In this document: piece by piece, positions 62,901-64,000 of the stretch
Layout: each line of letters begins with the position of its first letter
How positions within the stretch are numbered: position 1 is the stretch's first letter
NCBI RefSeq assembly: GCF_016097555.1
Contig: NW_024532988.1
Span: 1 to 64,000 of the forward strand
DNA: 64,000 bases
Direction of reading: 5' to 3'
Source: Gigantopelta aegis
Lineage: Eukaryota > Mollusca > Gastropoda > Neomphalida > Peltospiridae
Made by a program: the position numbers and the translations under genes
The notes under the pieces: model-generated
What the model saw: the letters and a program-made list of their open reading frames with translations, nothing else
Databases searched by the model: none
What the model was told of the DNA's origin: nothing

Positions 62901-64000
62901 ATTTCATACCTGTGATATTTAGAAGTACTCTTGGAGACACTGTAAATACATTTTTACCATCTATTATACTTCTAGCTTCACAGTAGTAAAATCCTCGATC
63001 AATTAAATCCAATTCAGAGAATAACAACACAGAGGGATCACTATTGTCATTGGAAATTAACACATCATCTTTATACCATAGAATAGTAGGAATAGGAGAA
63101 CCAGTAGCTTTACATGTGAGGTTAGTAGTGGAATAGAGATTCCCTGAAGTATTTTTAGGAGGTTGTGTAATTTGTGGTGGACTGATACCACTACAACTGT
63201 ATTGAAACAAATAAACCAGATATTAAAATCATTCATAACTTACCTTGTTCACAATTAATACCAGTGGTATCCATCATTACAATCACATAAATGTCCATTA
63301 CTCAAACTATGACATTTACCATTTTTACCACATGGAGAACTCAAACAATAATTTGTTGGTGGAGCTAAAAAAATCTTTGATAATAAATATTTAACAACAG
63401 CTAATCACTTACGTTCTATTACTTGTAATGTAAATGGGTGTTGTTAATACAACTCCGAAATTAGCTTCATTATCAGCTCGACAAGAATAGCTACCATTAT
63501 CATTTCCTTTTAAGTCTGTAATTTCTAGCATATTTGTACGTTGTAGAACTTCAGGGATAATGTTTGAACGAAAACTATTGGTCTGTTCTGATGATATAAT
63601 TTTTAATCTACTAGCATTCAATAAAAGTTGACCATTTCTTCTCCATACGATAGTAGGTCGTGGAAGACCATCAGCAGTACAGTTGAACACAACATTTTGT
63701 CCTTTTATTTTTATTACAGTTCCTCCTGTATTGTTCCAAAAGCAGCTGTAACTAAAATCATTAAGGATATATTAAATTAATGCTACAGTTTTAGACTTAC
63801 CATATACATCCAGAACAATTGTTGCTTCACTAATGCCTGCTTCATTTTGTGCTAACATTTTATACAATCCTCTATTACTCAACTGAACATTGGAGATTGT
63901 TAGAGAAAGACGATTTTCAGAAAGAAGCTCAGAGTTAATGGAATTAAATGTCTCAGAATCCAATGGTTTGAATTGCCATTGTATATTATATACTTTCACT
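59515..64000 (-). CDS. Adhesion GPCR gene C, 3' part (continues beyond the window)
   Basis: Third paralog, cut by the window end inside an Ig exon (63801-64000). Visible: Ig, Ig, EGF, Ig, three-exon stalk, HRM, GAIN, GPS, seven helices, tail. It is the best-preserved membrane-proximal part of the three: GPS and all donors are intact. Shifts remain in the last Ig (281 bases against 282), EGF (121 against 120), GAIN (an extra A at 61581), the TM5-TM6 loop (a T run at 60213) and the first part of the tail. The SRCR array, if present, lies outside. Confidence 0.85.
59986..60991 (-). CDS. Gene C seven-transmembrane region
   Basis: TM1 exon 60860-60991 (YIGIIVSLFCLIITIISYLS), TM2-TM3 exon 60551-60813 (LCAVTGAVLQYFFLVTFMVM, AINLYMNLVIVLGQK), TM4 exon 60433-60499 (VTPFFIVLFCFAPNYKNYLS), TM5-TM7 exon up to 60380 (FNVPYYVGMVVPFLIIYIFN, LFGLGWGIGLLATQDIHTNK, FVIITAFHGLLIFIMHCLRS). 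This is the reference copy for the helices. Confidence 0.9.
61038..61235 (-). CDS. Gene C GPS motif (two exons)
   Basis: 61184-61235 and 61038-61141. The first Cys-x-x-W, WSSKGCHNITNNETEVLCEC and NHLTSFAILL are in frame. Intact cleavage motif. Confidence 0.92.
61285..62058 (-). CDS. Gene C GAIN domain (two exons)
   Basis: 61760-62058 (LPVAEKVVRLENLTSNSDV) and 61285-61734 (AIESVVENIPLTNTSEPVVI, SGQTFSVNF, LNPPVGLSFMINP). The 450-base second exon equals gene A in length. Confidence 0.8.
62080..62375 (-). CDS. Gene C HRM domain exon
   Basis: DGCPSDKTIIPSHSGKKDLE, LILFWPETNIGGEAVVSCPC, ANRYCGGDFTSGAEWSEGNI, ACNFSDLAREICQL. The most complete HRM of the window, with W-P-E-T, CPC, R-Y-C and the later G-A-E-W. 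Confidence 0.82.
62423..62860 (-). CDS. Gene C stalk, three exons
   Basis: 62763-62860, 62627-62715 and 62423-62601; 98, 89 and 179 bases. PIVITLVTKSGASEQLRDGV and GRQLSVNISVAEVDRFGKTN are open. Confidence 0.7.
62910..63190 (-). CDS. Gene C last Ig domain
   Basis: PPQITQPPKNTSGNLYSTTN, LTCKATGSPIPTILWYKDDV, LIDRGFYYCEARS. Open over nearly its whole length; one base short at the exon start. Confidence 0.88.
63244..63364 (-). CDS. Gene C EGF-like exon
   Basis: CLSSPCGKNGKCHSLSNG, HLCDCNDG, then an extra base (CCAGTGGTATCC against CCAGTGTATCC) before INCEQ. 121 bases. Confidence 0.85.
63413..63751 (-). CDS. Gene C Ig domain
   Basis: NVVFNCTADGLPRPTIVWRR, NASRLKIISSEQTNSFRSNI, KGNDNGSYSCRADNEANFGV. 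Full Ig signature; 339 bases, with a gain near 63437 and a loss near 63738. Confidence 0.88.
63801..64000 (-). CDS. Gene C Ig-like domain, partial at window end
   Basis: VYNIQWQFKPLDSETFNSIN, LSENRLSLTISNVQLSNRGL, YKMLAQNEAGISEATIVLDV. Open to the window edge; counterpart of Ig 5 of gene A. Confidence 0.88.

Overview
The window is metazoan genomic DNA, AT-rich, with many short introns (mostly 50-150 bases) carrying GT-AG boundaries. The gene content (scavenger-receptor cysteine-rich (SRCR) arrays, immunoglobulin (Ig) domains, adhesion-type seven-helix receptors, decayed tyrosine-kinase exons) and the compact exon style suggest a demosponge of the Amphimedon type. That assignment is inference from style and families, not a database match. 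There is no bacterial operon, rRNA, tRNA or CRISPR array.

Layout. Three paralogous genes lie head to tail on the minus strand: gene A (about 3781-26823), gene B (about 37388-53777) and gene C (59515 to beyond the window end). Each encodes a large adhesion G-protein-coupled receptor. In genes A and B the order is signal peptide, SRCR domains, a row of Ig domains, one EGF-like domain, another Ig, a stalk, a hormone-receptor-motif (HRM) domain, a GAIN domain with its GPS cleavage motif, seven transmembrane helices and an acidic cytoplasmic tail. Gene C shows only the part from an Ig domain to the tail. The SRCR array is built from a cassette of about 862 bases (four exons, two SRCR domains): ten cassettes in gene A and three in gene B, giving 22 and 8 SRCR domains in all. 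Gene B also carries a second, damaged copy of the Ig-Ig-EGF-Ig-stalk-HRM module and extra Ig exons.

Between the receptor genes, on the plus strand, are decayed pieces of what look like receptor tyrosine kinases: a kinase C-lobe fragment at 27628-28022, a second at 55385-55925, and a tandem repeat of about 2.8 kb (28247-36372) that carries a Ser/Thr-rich stalk and transmembrane segment. One further copy lies at 55960-58880. The ancestral duplicated block therefore seems to have been a convergent pair, kinase-like gene (+) and adhesion GPCR (-).

The large second intron of gene A (20057-26521) has collected mobile elements: a dead LINE-type reverse transcriptase fragment, an element carrying a Ulp1-type cysteine protease plus PHD-finger gene, and fold-back elements. 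The matching intron of gene B (51138-53488) lacks the first two. Left of gene A (1060-2379) is a decayed, cysteine-rich, EGF-like minus-strand gene that I could not name.

Many exons of all three receptor genes differ from intact paralogous exons by one-base indels, often in short homopolymers. These are either real decay or assembly errors; the sequence alone cannot decide, and this is the main uncertainty for every gene model here.
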